Assembly (NCBI GenBank): GCA_020445565.1 | Contig: JAGRGI010000093.1 | Location: 1 to 64,000 of the forward strand | Origin: Chromatiales bacterium | Lineage (GTDB): Bacteria; Pseudomonadota; Gammaproteobacteria; JAGRCI01 | DNA length: 64,000 nucleotides | Direction of reading: 5' to 3' | Part shown: piece after piece, positions 17,560 through 26,065 of the stretch | Layout of the letters: each line of letters begins with the position of its first letter | Numbering within the stretch: the first letter of the stretch is position 1 | Notes under the pieces: model-generated | The model's input: the letters and a program-made list of their open reading frames with translations, nothing else | What the model was told of the DNA's origin: nothing | The model's database searches: none | Translations under genes and position numbers: made by a program

Positions 17560-19215
17560 TTAGATTGGGCAGACGATGTTGCCCAGGCGTTCGGTGAGCA
17601 ACATGTTTTCCCGGTAGTCGATAGGGACCACGACCAAGCTGGGACCGGACTCGGCGAAGGCGGTCTCCAGAGTGTCGGTCAGATCCCGGCTCCGGGATAC
17701 ATAATGACTATGCCAGCCGAAAGCCTGCCCCAGGGCATGCCAGTCCGGGCTGTTGAAGGCAAGGTCGGTATGCCTGCCGAACTGGTTTGTCTGTTTCCAG
17801 GCGATCAGGCCATAGGCTTTGTCCTCCCACACCATCACCACCGGGTTGACCCCCAGACGTTTGGCAGTCTCCATCTCCTGCACGTTCATCATGAAGCCGG
17901 CATCCCCGCAGATGGCCAGGATGCGCCGGTCCGGATAGACCAGGGAAGCGGCGATGGCACCCGGCAGGGCGAAGCCCATGGAGCAGAAACCGTTAGGGAC
18001 CAGGCAGGTGTTTGGTTCGTGGCACTGATACTGACGCGCGATCCACATCTTATGGGCACCCACGTCGGACAGCAGGATGTCGTGCGGCCCCATGATCTGG
18101 CGGCAATCCCACAGCACCTTCTGTGGTCGGATGCTGCCCTCGGTGTCGTCATCCTTGTGGCGTTCGAATTCGGCGATCATGTCCCGACGCACTGCCCGTT
18201 GCTGGGCCACGTCGTGAGGCAGTTCCCCACCGTAGGCGTCTACCCGCTCGTTGAGCATCCACAAGGCGTGGGCCAGATCGCCGACCACCTCGGTGCCGGG
18301 GTGGTAGTTCTCATCAATCTCGGCCGGCCAGAAATCGATATGAATGATCTCCTTGTCGTCGCGGCTGTTCCACAGGCGTGGGTGGTACTCGACCATGTCG
18401 TAGCCAAGCGTGATGACCAGATCGGCCGCGTCGATGGCGCAGGCCACCACGTCCTTGGCCTGCAAGCCGATGGTGAACAGGCAGTAGTCCGCGTCCATGT
18501 CCACGCAGCCTTTGGCCATGAAGGTGTTGATCACCCCTATGCCGGTCTTCTCGCAAAACAGCCGCAACTGTTTGCTGGCGCGTTTGCGGATGGCACCGTT
18601 GCCGGCCAGTATCAGGGGGCGTTTGGCCTTCTTGATCAGCTCGAATGCCTGATCGACGATCTTGTCTGCCGGCACAGGCCGGCGGAAGCGGCGCGGGTCC
18701 AACGGTTTGGCGTTGGTGTCTTCTTCAGCCACGTCCTCGGGCAGTTCGATGAGGGTCGCACCGGGTTTTTCCGTCCGCGCGACGCGCACCGCCTTGCGCA
18801 CGATCTCGGGGATGGTGTCCGGGTGCCAGACGGTGGTTGCCCACTTGGTCACCGGGCTGAACATCTCCACCACGTCCATCACCTGATGCGACTCTTTGTG
18901 CAGGCGGGTGGATGCGCCCTGGCCGGTCAATACCAGCATCGGCGCCCTGTCCATATTGGAATCGGCGACGCCGGTTATCAGATTGGTGGCACCCGGCCCC
19001 AGGGTGCCGAGACAACCGGCCGGGTTGCCGGTGAGTCGGCCGTAGATCTCCGCCATGAATGAGGCGCCCTGTTCATGGCGGGTGAGAATGAAGCGAATCT
19101 TGTCGCTCTTCTCGAGCGACATCATAAAGTCGGCGTTTTCCTCTCCGGGCACGCCGAAGATGTATTCAATGCCTTCTGCCTCCAGGCATTGGACGAAAAG
19201 GTCCGAGGCTTTCAT
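17560..19215 (-). CDS. Acetolactate-synthase-like thiamine-pyrophosphate enzyme
   Basis: A 551-residue TPP enzyme with the usual three domains: pyrimidine-binding (catalytic E48 in TRHEQGASF), a central domain (RPLILAGNGAIR to about 330) and the pyrophosphate-binding domain. It resembles catabolic AlsS more than the biosynthetic IlvB (for example GYDMVEYHPRLWN), and no small regulatory subunit gene follows. The metal motif is unusual: GDAG at 437-440 and E464-D465 where most relatives have NN or ND. Function as a true acetolactate synthase is therefore uncertain. ATG 19215 follows an AGGAGAG ribosome-binding site; a start at 19239 is less likely. First gene of the operon. Confidence 0.87.
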   Translation of the reverse strand: MKASDLFVQCLEAEGIEYIFGVPGEENADFMMSLEKSDKIRFILTRHEQGASFMAEIYGRLTGNPAGCLGTLGPGATNLITGVADSNMDRAPMLVLTGQGASTRLHKESHQVMDVVEMFSPVTKWATTVWHPDTIPEIVRKAVRVARTEKPGATLIELPEDVAEEDTNAKPLDPRRFRRPVPADKIVDQAFELIKKAKRPLILAGNGAIRKRASKQLRLFCEKTGIGVINTFMAKGCVDMDADYCLFTIGLQAKDVVACAIDAADLVITLGYDMVEYHPRLWNSRDDKEIIHIDFWPAEIDENYHPGTEVVGDLAHALWMLNERVDAYGGELPHDVAQQRAVRRDMIAEFERHKDDDTEGSIRPQKVLWDCRQIMGPHDILLSDVGAHKMWIARQYQCHEPNTCLVPNGFCSMGFALPGAIAASLVYPDRRILAICGDAGFMMNVQEMETAKRLGVNPVVMVWEDKAYGLIAWKQTNQFGRHTDLAFNSPDWHALGQAFGWHSHYVSRSRDLTDTLETAFAESGPSLVVVPIDYRENMLLTERLGNIVCPI

Positions 19216-19448
19216 GGGCTCTCCTCCACAATGGATCACCCCGTTGCATCGGGGCCTGCTCGTTCTTCTGGATTCGGGGCGGACAGCGCCCTATTCATCC
19301 CAGGGTGCCTGCCCCGAAGGGTCACGGTCCGTGGCTGATTGGCTCCGCACCCTGTCACAGTCCCTTTGGATGTGAGGCAATCAGGTCGAAAAAACGATGA
19401 AACCGCTCATTTGTGAGTATAGGCAGTTTTGGCGTCTGTACTGTCGGC

Positions 19449-20078
19449 TCAGCCCTTGCACAGCCCTTTGCGCAGCCAGTAGTCGACACTGACGAAACGG
19501 CCTGCTCCCAGAAAAAACAGGGCCAGGAGCATAATGAAGTAGGTGGTGGCCCATTCGATGCCGTTGTTCAGTACGACAAAACTTCCGTGCTCGGTGAGCC
19601 ATTCGTAGTTGCCGTTGGTTTGCAGGATTTCCTTCGCCCTCTCCAGCCGGGTCGCCGCACCGCTGGCATCCTCGAAGGCCAGCGGCCCCAGGTATTCCGA
19701 ACCGAACGGCGCCTTCGCACTGGCGATCGCCTGCCAGCCGTTGTGCCAGTGTACGGTGACGGCCGCTACCGCCATGGTCGCCATGAGTGGTAGGGAAATC
19801 CAGCGCACCCCTAAACCGATCAGCAATGCCGCCGCACCACCGACTTCGGTCGCGGTTGCCAGAAAGGCCATCAATTCGGGGGCTGGCAGGCCCAGGCCCC
19901 ATTCCTTGTTGCCGAACCATTCCACAATGCCGTCGTAGCCGTTCACCTTTTCCATACCGGCTATCCAAAAAACCGGTGCCAGATACAGGCGCAGCGCCAG
20001 GGGGGCCAGAAAATCGAAGATGTTCAGGCGGTCCAACAGACCTTGCAGGCCGCAGCCAAGCTTTGTGATGGCAGACAT
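19449..20078 (-). CDS. DoxX-family membrane protein
   Basis: A 209-residue inner-membrane protein with about four hydrophobic segments, the first in LAPLALRLYLAPVFWIAG and later ones in LPLMATMAVAAVTV and YFIMLLALFFLGAGRF. The MEKVNGYDGIVEWFG stretch after the first helix is typical of DoxX proteins. Between helices three and four is an unusually long loop (about 110-170) with many charged residues. DoxX members act in thiosulfate/quinone redox chemistry or are uncharacterised. It lies 233 bp upstream of the TPP-enzyme operon on the same strand. Confidence 0.85.
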   Translation of the reverse strand: MSAITKLGCGLQGLLDRLNIFDFLAPLALRLYLAPVFWIAGMEKVNGYDGIVEWFGNKEWGLGLPAPELMAFLATATEVGGAAALLIGLGVRWISLPLMATMAVAAVTVHWHNGWQAIASAKAPFGSEYLGPLAFEDASGAATRLERAKEILQTNGNYEWLTEHGSFVVLNNGIEWATTYFIMLLALFFLGAGRFVSVDYWLRKGLCKG

Positions 20079-20577
20079 GAGCGAGTCCTATATCGTGGTT
20101 GGTGTGGTGCAATCGTACGGGTTGTTCGACGGCGGTGCTCAACGGGGGCGTAGATCCAGACCGGAGGCGGCGGTCAGAACTTTCGTCGGTGTGTTCGCGT
20201 TTCGAGTATAGATCGTGTGTAACCGTACAAGGAGTCGGGGAAAATGGATTTTCAAGGCGGGTCGCTGTGCTGATTGGTGAGAAAATTAGACTATTCAAAT
20301 ATGCAACACCTGGCACCTCCGTGATTCGATCTGCTGTCGGTCGGAACGGCAGGGCACTTGGTTTTGTCGCGAATATTTTCAATTTTACAAAGAGTTGCTT
20401 GAGTTTTTCGAGGGGCCGGACAAAAATTGGCGTCGAATGAATGCCACTCCAGTACGTAGTATTCCGTGCTAGCCAAGCCCGATTCTTTGAAGTAAAGTTC
20501 CACTATTATGCCTGCGGTGTCCTGGCGCTTTCGGGGCAAAGCGATTCTGCATTCGAGCAATCAATTGGAGGAAAGCG
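20079..20577. other. 499-bp divergent intergenic region, AT-rich in its centre
   Basis: No credible gene is seen between the divergent DoxX gene and the coiled-coil gene. The segment from about 20230 to 20470 is clearly richer in A and T than its surroundings. A weak sigma-54-like element (GG 20524-20525, ten bases, GC 20536-20537) lies just upstream of the gene at 20578; its -12 half is poor. A GGAGGAAAG ribosome-binding site precedes the ATG at 20578. Confidence 0.4.
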
Positions 20578-21105
20578 ATGAGTGAACCGGTGTCTGCCAG
20601 CCAGCCAGCGAAATCGGATCAGGCCCCGGCTGTCGCCGCGCTTCCCGAGGCCTTTCGTTCCGACAATGGTGTGCAGCACCTGGAGCGTTTGGCTCAAAGC
20701 TTTGAAATCAGCGCCCGGCGATGGGAGTTGATCGTCTATCCCTCCCTGTTTGCCTTCATCATTCTGGCCGCTTACGGGTTCTATCTGGTATTCAGTCTGG
20801 CCAACGACGTCTCCTATATCGCCCGCAGCGTGGACAAGAATATGGTGCGTCTGGCAACCAGCCTGGAGGTTGTGACTCAGGACATGGATCAGCTCACCGT
20901 GGCGGTGGGGCGCATGTCCAATAATATGCAGAACATTTCCGGCACCATTGAGGTGCTCGATACCATGACCATGGAAATGAACAAGATGCAGCGTTCGGTC
21001 TCGTCCATGAATGAGGCGACTCACTTCATCCGTGGGGATATGGCTACGTTGAACCACAGCATCGGTCGGCCGCTCTCCTTCGTCAACAAGTTCATGCCCT
21101 GGTAG
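20578..21105 (+). CDS. Single-pass membrane coiled-coil protein of unknown function
   Basis: A 175-residue protein I do not recognise as a named family. A polar, Ala/Pro-rich N-terminus (1-45) leads to a short basic segment, a membrane helix (about 56-74, YPSLFAFIILAAYGFYLVF) and a long predicted helix with Met/Leu heptads (85-165, for example MDQLTVAVGRMSNNMQNIS). The layout resembles the stalk of a chemoreceptor without signalling tip, which may cause misannotation as one. The 5'-nucleotidase gene starts 20 bp later, so the two are probably co-transcribed. Confidence 0.8.
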   Translation: MSEPVSASQPAKSDQAPAVAALPEAFRSDNGVQHLERLAQSFEISARRWELIVYPSLFAFIILAAYGFYLVFSLANDVSYIARSVDKNMVRLATSLEVVTQDMDQLTVAVGRMSNNMQNISGTIEVLDTMTMEMNKMQRSVSSMNEATHFIRGDMATLNHSIGRPLSFVNKFMPW

Positions 21106-21125
21106 GCTTGGATTGCCAGGCGGCC

Positions 21126-22061
21126 ATGGGTGACAGGGACCACGCCCCGCCAATAGCGCCTAAACCTCACCGCGCCGCCGATCTGGTGGTCGCTATCTCC
21201 TCCCGCGCCCTGTTCGACCTTGATGAAAGCCACGAGGTTTTCGAGACGCAGGGCATTGAAGCCTATTGCACTTATCAGATCGAGCACGAGGACGTCCCGC
21301 TTTTCCCCGGTGTCGCATTTTCCCTGGTTCGCAAGCTGCTGGCCCTGAACCGGGGTGATGGCCCGCGGCGGGTAGAGGTGATCCTGCTGTCGCGCAACAG
21401 TTCGGACACCGGCCTGCGAGTGTTCAACTCCATAAGGCACCACGGCCTGGACATCAGCCGTGCCGCCTTTACCGGCGGCGCCAGGACGTTTCGTTACGTT
21501 TCGGCCTTTGGTGCGGATCTGTTTCTTTCCTCCAACCCGGACGATGTCAAACGTACCCTCGATGCCGGTTTCGCCGCAGCCACCATCATGCCGGCAGCGA
21601 CCCAACAGAGCCAAAGCGAGGAATTGCGTATCGCCTTCGACGGTGACGCAGTGTTGTTTTCCGATGAGGCGGAGCGGGTATTCAAACAGCAAGGTCTGGC
21701 GGCCTTCACCGCCACCGAGACCGCCGCAGCCCGAACACCGCTGCCTGGAGGGCCGTTTCGTGGTTTTCTGTCTGCCCTGCACCGCATACAGCACTCCTTC
21801 GATGCGGGTGATTATCCGATTCGTACCGCCCTGGTCACGGCCCGGGGGGCGCCGACGCACGAACGTGTCGTGCGTACCCTGCGGGCCTGGGAGATACGTA
21901 TCGACGAGGCATTGTTTCTCGCCGGGCTCGACAAGGCGGCGTTTTTGGATGCCTTCGGCGCGGACATTTTCTTCGATGACCAACGTGGCCATTGTGAATC
22001 CGCCAGCCGACACGTGGCTACCGGCCATGTTCCACATGGTATAGCCAACGAGTCCGAGTAA
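21126..22061 (+). CDS. 5'-nucleotidase, cytosolic cN-I type
   Basis: A 311-residue protein of the bacterial 5'-nucleotidase family related to eukaryotic cN-I. It begins with VVAISSRALFDLDESHEVF, which carries the DxD-like HAD nucleophile region, and has LSRNSSDTGLRVFNSI and a second ELRIAFDGDAVLFSDEAE module with DGD. A C-terminal DAFGADIFFDDQRGH provides the late HAD acids. It hydrolyses nucleoside monophosphates; substrate preference is not readable. ATG 21126 is preferred over an upstream TTG at 21108. Confidence 0.9.
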   Translation: MGDRDHAPPIAPKPHRAADLVVAISSRALFDLDESHEVFETQGIEAYCTYQIEHEDVPLFPGVAFSLVRKLLALNRGDGPRRVEVILLSRNSSDTGLRVFNSIRHHGLDISRAAFTGGARTFRYVSAFGADLFLSSNPDDVKRTLDAGFAAATIMPAATQQSQSEELRIAFDGDAVLFSDEAERVFKQQGLAAFTATETAAARTPLPGGPFRGFLSALHRIQHSFDAGDYPIRTALVTARGAPTHERVVRTLRAWEIRIDEALFLAGLDKAAFLDAFGADIFFDDQRGHCESASRHVATGHVPHGIANESE

Positions 22062-22073
22062 GCTCTGGTCCTG

Positions 22074-22652
22074 TTAGTTCTTTATCCGGGATCGGTTGCG
22101 GTGGCTGAGGAGGGCAAGCAGTGCGCCCGTACCGCCGTTCCATGGCGGAGCGCTGCTGAACGCCATCACCTCTTCACGCAGGCGCAGCCACCGGTTGACC
22201 TTGGCCTTGAGCACGGGCAGGTGCTGGGAACCTTTTCCCTTGCCGTGGATGATGCGCACGCAGCGGGTGTCGCGGCGTGCACACTCGCGTAAAAACCACG
22301 ATAGGGCCTCGTTGGCCTGGCGAACCGTCATGCCATGCAGGTCCAGTTCCGCCTCCACGGCGTACTGGCCCAGACGCAGTTTGCGTATTACCCGGTTTTG
22401 CAGGCCGGGGCGGGCGAAAAACAGTTCCTCGCCCGTGTCCATCTCCGACCAATGGGGCATGTCGGAGAACATCTCCCGCAACACCTCGGCCTCGTCTGCC
22501 TCGCTATGGCGGGGGATGGCCGCCAGCCTGGGCGTGGAAGGCGCGATGGTGTCGGTATGAATGCGCCGAACCTTGCCCACGGCCTCGCGAAACAGGCTTC
22601 GATCCTCGTCACTGATCAAGCGTTGTGTGCGGGGCTTTCGGTGTTTGTCCAT
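22074..22652 (-). CDS. Smr-domain protein
   Basis: A 192-residue protein with a C-terminal Smr domain (about 100-180), a small MutS-related nuclease fold. LDLHGMTVRQAN and the RIIHGKGKGS loop are the two diagnostic motifs. The N-terminal 95 residues are charged and typical of the SmrA/SmrB (YdaL/YfcN) proteins, of which SmrB cleaves mRNA at collided ribosomes. The assignment to SmrA or SmrB is open. It converges with the nucleotidase gene 12 bp away and diverges from surE. Confidence 0.9.
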   Translation of the reverse strand: MDKHRKPRTQRLISDEDRSLFREAVGKVRRIHTDTIAPSTPRLAAIPRHSEADEAEVLREMFSDMPHWSEMDTGEELFFARPGLQNRVIRKLRLGQYAVEAELDLHGMTVRQANEALSWFLRECARRDTRCVRIIHGKGKGSQHLPVLKAKVNRWLRLREEVMAFSSAPPWNGGTGALLALLSHRNRSRIKN

Positions 22653-22784
22653 CGAATCGGTTGCTTAGGGGAGGAACAGCCCTATGATAACCGCCAACAG
22701 AACATGGATGTTCCATCGGCCTGTCCGGGGCGGAATCGCCAGTTGACTCCCCTTGGCGATAAGTCTTCAAGGCTGCCTGAAAAT

Positions 22785-22815
22785 TTGGGTGCAAAAGGCG
22801 TAAATACAGTATAGT
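22785..22815 (+). promoter_or_regulatory. Possible sigma-70 promoter for surE operon
   Basis: A good -10 hexamer TATAGT at 22810-22815 follows a weak -35 TTGGGT at 22785-22790 with a long 19-bp spacer. It is positioned 80 bp upstream of surE in the divergent region. Support is limited to the -10 box. Confidence 0.3.
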
Positions 22816-22894
22816 GAGGGCGATTCCCGGAGGGCGATTTTCCTGTCCCTGTGTCCCACCAGCGATCCCTCAGGCGCCGTGCCTGGACCCTGTG

Positions 22895-23647
22895 ATGCAC
22901 ATATTGATCAGCAACGATGATGGCTACCAGGCACCTGGTCTGGCGGCATTGGCCGACGCATTGAGTGAGTTGGGTAGCATCGCCGTGGTGGCACCGGATC
23001 GCAACCGAAGCGGCGCCAGCAACAGCCTCACGCTGGACCGGCCCCTACGGGTGCAAACGGCCGGCAATGGATTTCGCGTCGTCGACGGCACCCCCACGGA
23101 CTGTGTTCACCTGGCGATCACCGGCCTGTTGCGCGATGAACCCGACATGGTGGTGTCCGGGATCAATCTGGGGCCCAATCTTGGGGACGATACCTTGTAT
23201 TCCGGCACCGTGGCAGCAGCCATAGAGGGGCGTTTTCTCGGTGTGCCGGCCCTGGCCGTGTCACTCGGTTCGTTCGAAGGGCGGCACTTTCAGACCGCAG
23301 CCCGTGTCACTCAAATCCTCGTGCGGGGTTTGCGCGAGGACCCGTTGCCGGATGCCTTCATACTCAATGTCAATGTGCCCGATCTGCCATTCGACGAATT
23401 GCAAGGTATCGAGGTAACGCGATTGGGGCACCGGCACCGGGCCGAGGCGGTGGTGGAGGATAAAGATCCGCGCGGTCTGCCGATTTGGTGGGTGGGCCCG
23501 GCAGGCGCCGGACAAGACGCTGGCCCCGGAACGGATTTTCACGCCCTGTCTCAGCACCGGGTATCGGTGACGCCGTTACAGGTGGACCTTACCCGCCACG
23601 GCGCCCTGGACACGGTCGGCCAGTGGTTGGGCCGGCGGGAATGGTGA
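22895..23647 (+). CDS. surE: 5'/3'-nucleotidase SurE
   Basis: A 250-residue metal-dependent nucleotidase and exopolyphosphatase. The N-terminal [15 protein letters not shown] contains the paired Asp metal ligands, and [15 protein letters not shown] and [14 protein letters not shown] are further SurE signatures. The ATG at 22895 gives the normal family length. It overlaps or abuts pcm, forming the surE-pcm pair found upstream of nlpD-rpoS in many gammaproteobacteria. Confidence 0.97.
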   Translation: MHILISNDDGYQAPGLAALADALSELGSIAVVAPDRNRSGASNSLTLDRPLRVQTAGNGFRVVDGTPTDCVHLAITGLLRDEPDMVVSGINLGPNLGDDTLYSGTVAAAIEGRFLGVPALAVSLGSFEGRHFQTAARVTQILVRGLREDPLPDAFILNVNVPDLPFDELQGIEVTRLGHRHRAEAVVEDKDPRGLPIWWVGPAGAGQDAGPGTDFHALSQHRVSVTPLQVDLTRHGALDTVGQWLGRREW

Positions 23648-24306
23648 TGAAGCCGGATCACCTGGGCATCGGCATGACCTCCCAGCGCACCCGCGAGCGC
23701 CTGGTGCGGCGGCTGGCGGAGCAGGGGATTCGCTCTGAGGCGGTGTTGGAGGTGATTCGCACCACACCCCGGCATTTGTTTGTGGATGAGGCCCTGGCAG
23801 GCCGGGCCTATGAAGATACTGCCTTGCCGATCGGTTTCGGACAGACCATTTCCCAGCCCTACGTGGTGGCCCGCATGACCGAGGCTCTGCTATCCGGAGG
23901 TGTGCCTGGGGACGTGTTGGAAATCGGCACCGGCTCTGGCTACCAGACTGCCATACTGGCGCGTCTGGTACCGCGGGTTTACACCCTGGAGCGCATCGCC
24001 GGCCTGATCCAGCGGGCCCAAAACATTGTCGCCGAACTGGATCTGGATAATGTGCTGTTTCGGCACAGCGATGGCGAGATGGGATGGCCCGCAAAGCCTT
24101 GTTTCGACGGAATCATCGTGACCGCGGCACCGGAGGAAGTACCCCAGACTCTGATGGCGCAGCTCGCGCCCGGCGGACGCATGGTCATACCGGTGGGACA
24201 GCCGGGGCGGCAGGAGCTTCGTCTGATCACCCGAACACCGGCAGGCTACCAGGACATCACTCTGGACCGGGTAAGTTTTGTGCCTTTGCTACGAGGAATA
24301 CTTTGA
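23647..24306 (+). CDS. pcm: Protein-L-isoaspartate O-methyltransferase
   Basis: A 219-residue SAM-dependent enzyme that repairs isoaspartyl residues in aged proteins. The SAM-binding motif is [15 protein letters not shown], the substrate-loop motif is [16 protein letters not shown], and [14 protein letters not shown] is the post-motif. ATG 23647 shares a base with the surE stop and is 7 bp from GGCGGGA; ATG 23641 is an alternative that adds two residues. It ends in a TGATG overlap with the next gene. Confidence 0.97.
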   Translation: MKPDHLGIGMTSQRTRERLVRRLAEQGIRSEAVLEVIRTTPRHLFVDEALAGRAYEDTALPIGFGQTISQPYVVARMTEALLSGGVPGDVLEIGTGSGYQTAILARLVPRVYTLERIAGLIQRAQNIVAELDLDNVLFRHSDGEMGWPAKPCFDGIIVTAAPEEVPQTLMAQLAPGGRMVIPVGQPGRQELRLITRTPAGYQDITLDRVSFVPLLRGIL

Positions 24307-24884
24307 TGCGTGTTTTTTCCGCCTTGTATACCAAGACCATGCAATGGTCGAGACACCCCAAGGCGCCTTGGTATCTTGGCGGGCTGAGCTTCGCCGAATC
24401 CTCATTTTTCCCTATTCCTCCGGATGTGATGTTGGCGCCCATGTCGTTGGCGCGTCCGGAGCGGGCGTGGTTTTATGCCTTTTTGACAACGGTCGCCTCG
24501 GTGGTCGGTGGCATCGCCGGCTATTTGATCGGCCTGTGGGCCTTCGAGGCGATCGAGCCCTTGCTGCACGAACATGGCTATTACGATAAATACCTTACCG
24601 CCAAGGCGTGGTTCGATGATTACGGATTTTGGGCCGTATTTGTCGCTGGATTTTCACCAATTCCCTATAAGGTGTTCACCATAACGGCCGGCGCTATCGC
24701 CATGTCGTTCCTGCCTTTTGTACTTGCTTCGCTGATTGGCCGCGGCGCGCGATTTTTTCTGGTCAGCGGTTTGATGGCCTGGGGAGGCGAGCGGGCGGAA
24801 CGGATGCTGCACCAGTATGTCGATAGGTTGGGGTGGTTGGTGGTTGTGGCGGCTGTGGTGGGGTATTTTGTCGTTCGGAGTTGA
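24306..24884 (+). CDS. YqaA/DedA-type inner-membrane protein
   Basis: A 192-residue membrane protein with about four to five hydrophobic segments. It contains the SNARE-associated/DedA-like core: FAESSFFPIPPDVMLAP with a Glu and prolines, and FVAGFSPIPYKVFTITAGA. E. coli YqaA is the closest small relative known to me. DedA relatives are linked to lipid or undecaprenyl-phosphate transport, but this subfamily is uncharacterised. It overlaps pcm by one base (TGATG), so it is an inserted member of the surE-pcm-nlpD-rpoS operon. Confidence 0.9.
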   Translation: MRVFSALYTKTMQWSRHPKAPWYLGGLSFAESSFFPIPPDVMLAPMSLARPERAWFYAFLTTVASVVGGIAGYLIGLWAFEAIEPLLHEHGYYDKYLTAKAWFDDYGFWAVFVAGFSPIPYKVFTITAGAIAMSFLPFVLASLIGRGARFFLVSGLMAWGGERAERMLHQYVDRLGWLVVVAAVVGYFVVRS

Positions 24885-24956
24885 ATTCTTCGGCGGCGCT
24901 GCCGCTACCGCAGGGCGTAGCCATTGCAATGATTGAGAATCGCGTCAGGGAGTTTC

Positions 24957-25802
24957 GTGTACCGAGTCAAATCGCAAATCTGTTTGCTGCTGTCGGTGAT
25001 GCTGTCCGGCTGTGCTCGCGAACCGGTGCCGGCTCCGGTGGAGGACCGGAGCATGGCCTCCCGTCCGGGGCCGCGCCTGATCGATTCCCATCGTGTCATC
25101 CCCAGACCGCCAGAACACTACCGGGTGCGATCCGGTGATACCCTTCATGGCATCGCCTGGCGATTTGGCCTGGACGTTCATCGTCTGGCCACATGGAATA
25201 AACTGAATTCTCCGTTTGTTATCTTTCCTGATCAGGTCCTGCGCCTGAAGGCACCGAAGAGCCGCGGCGCCAGGGTGACGCATCACGGTGCCAAGGCGCG
25301 CTCCAAACCGGAACCGGCGGTACCCGTAACGGCTGAGCGAACCCAATCAAAATCCGGGTCGGTCACCAGGAAACCAAGCCCACCCCCTGCCCAGCCCGCA
25401 CGGATCTCTGGGGCGCCTGCCAATGTCACACTGGTCTGGCGCTGGCCTACCAATGGGCCTTTGCTGACGCGTTTTTCCGCTAAGGACGCCGCGCGCAAGG
25501 GGGTCGATGTGGGCGGTCGCTTCGGTCAATCGGTGTATGCGGCGGCGGATGGTCAGGTGGTCTATGCCGGCTCCAAGTTGCTGGGTTACGGAAAGCTCAT
25601 CATTATCGAACATAGCGACACGCTGTTGAGTGCCTACGGACACAATCGCGCACTGCTCGTGAATGAGGGCGACAAGGTTAAGATTGGGCAGAAAATTGCC
25701 GAAATGGGAGTGGGGAAAACTGACAAGCCGAGTCTGCATTTTGAGATCCGGCGCGACGGTGAACCGGTGGATCCTCTGGATTTCGTTTCTCCCGGAAAAT
25801 AG
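24957..25802 (+). CDS. nlpD: NlpD-like lipoprotein (LysM plus degenerate M23 domain)
   Basis: A 281-residue lipoprotein that activates the amidase AmiC during cell separation. From GTG 24957, preceded by CAGGGAG, the signal peptide ends in the lipobox LSGC with Cys19. A LysM domain (YRVRSGDTLHGIAWRFGL, about 58-103) binds peptidoglycan. A Pro/Ala/Lys-rich linker leads to a LytM/M23 domain (about 175-280). The usual HxxxD metal site reads KGVDVGG, without the His, so the domain should be catalytically inactive, as in known NlpD. Followed directly by rpoS, as usual. Confidence 0.93.
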   Translation: MYRVKSQICLLLSVMLSGCAREPVPAPVEDRSMASRPGPRLIDSHRVIPRPPEHYRVRSGDTLHGIAWRFGLDVHRLATWNKLNSPFVIFPDQVLRLKAPKSRGARVTHHGAKARSKPEPAVPVTAERTQSKSGSVTRKPSPPPAQPARISGAPANVTLVWRWPTNGPLLTRFSAKDAARKGVDVGGRFGQSVYAAADGQVVYAGSKLLGYGKLIIIEHSDTLLSAYGHNRALLVNEGDKVKIGQKIAEMGVGKTDKPSLHFEIRRDGEPVDPLDFVSPGK

Positions 25803-26030
25803 CTGCATTCGCAACTACTTATCCACTGTCGTCTTTTTTTTCTCAAACGTGTCACAAACGCAAAAAATGTTGTTTGTTTCCCCGTTTAGGTGGTTTTCTT
25901 GAGGTTTGGGATAAGGTAACCTCCAAATCCGTACGGCGTGGTCGACCCCGGGCGCTTTTTGGGTCGAAGTCATTCGTCGACATCAGCAGGAATTCCACAA
26001 ACGAACAGGGAAGACAAACCGTATTGCAAC

Positions 26031-26046
26031 CCACCGTTTTCGGTGG
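26031..26046 (+). promoter_or_regulatory. Stable tetraloop hairpin in the rpoS leader
   Basis: The arms CCACCG and CGGTGG enclose TTTT and end 5 bp before the ribosome-binding site GAGGAGGAG (26052-26060) of rpoS (ATG 26066). In other bacteria rpoS translation is controlled through leader structure; such a role here is an inference. Confidence 0.45.
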
Positions 26047-26065
26047 ATCATGAGGAGGAGCTTCC

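Noticed and set aside
19389-19417. Terminator for the DoxX gene made of CTCATTTGTGAG and a six-T run on the minus strand
   Set aside because: The stem is only four base pairs and lies 11 bases from the T-run; not convincing.
20099-20440. 113-residue frame in the long spacer before the coiled-coil gene
   Set aside because: No ribosome-binding site, no domain, unusual composition and overlap with a likely promoter region.
20524-20537. Second sigma-54 promoter upstream of the gene at 20578
   Set aside because: The spacing fits, but the -12 half (GGGCA) is poor; mentioned only within the intergenic entry.
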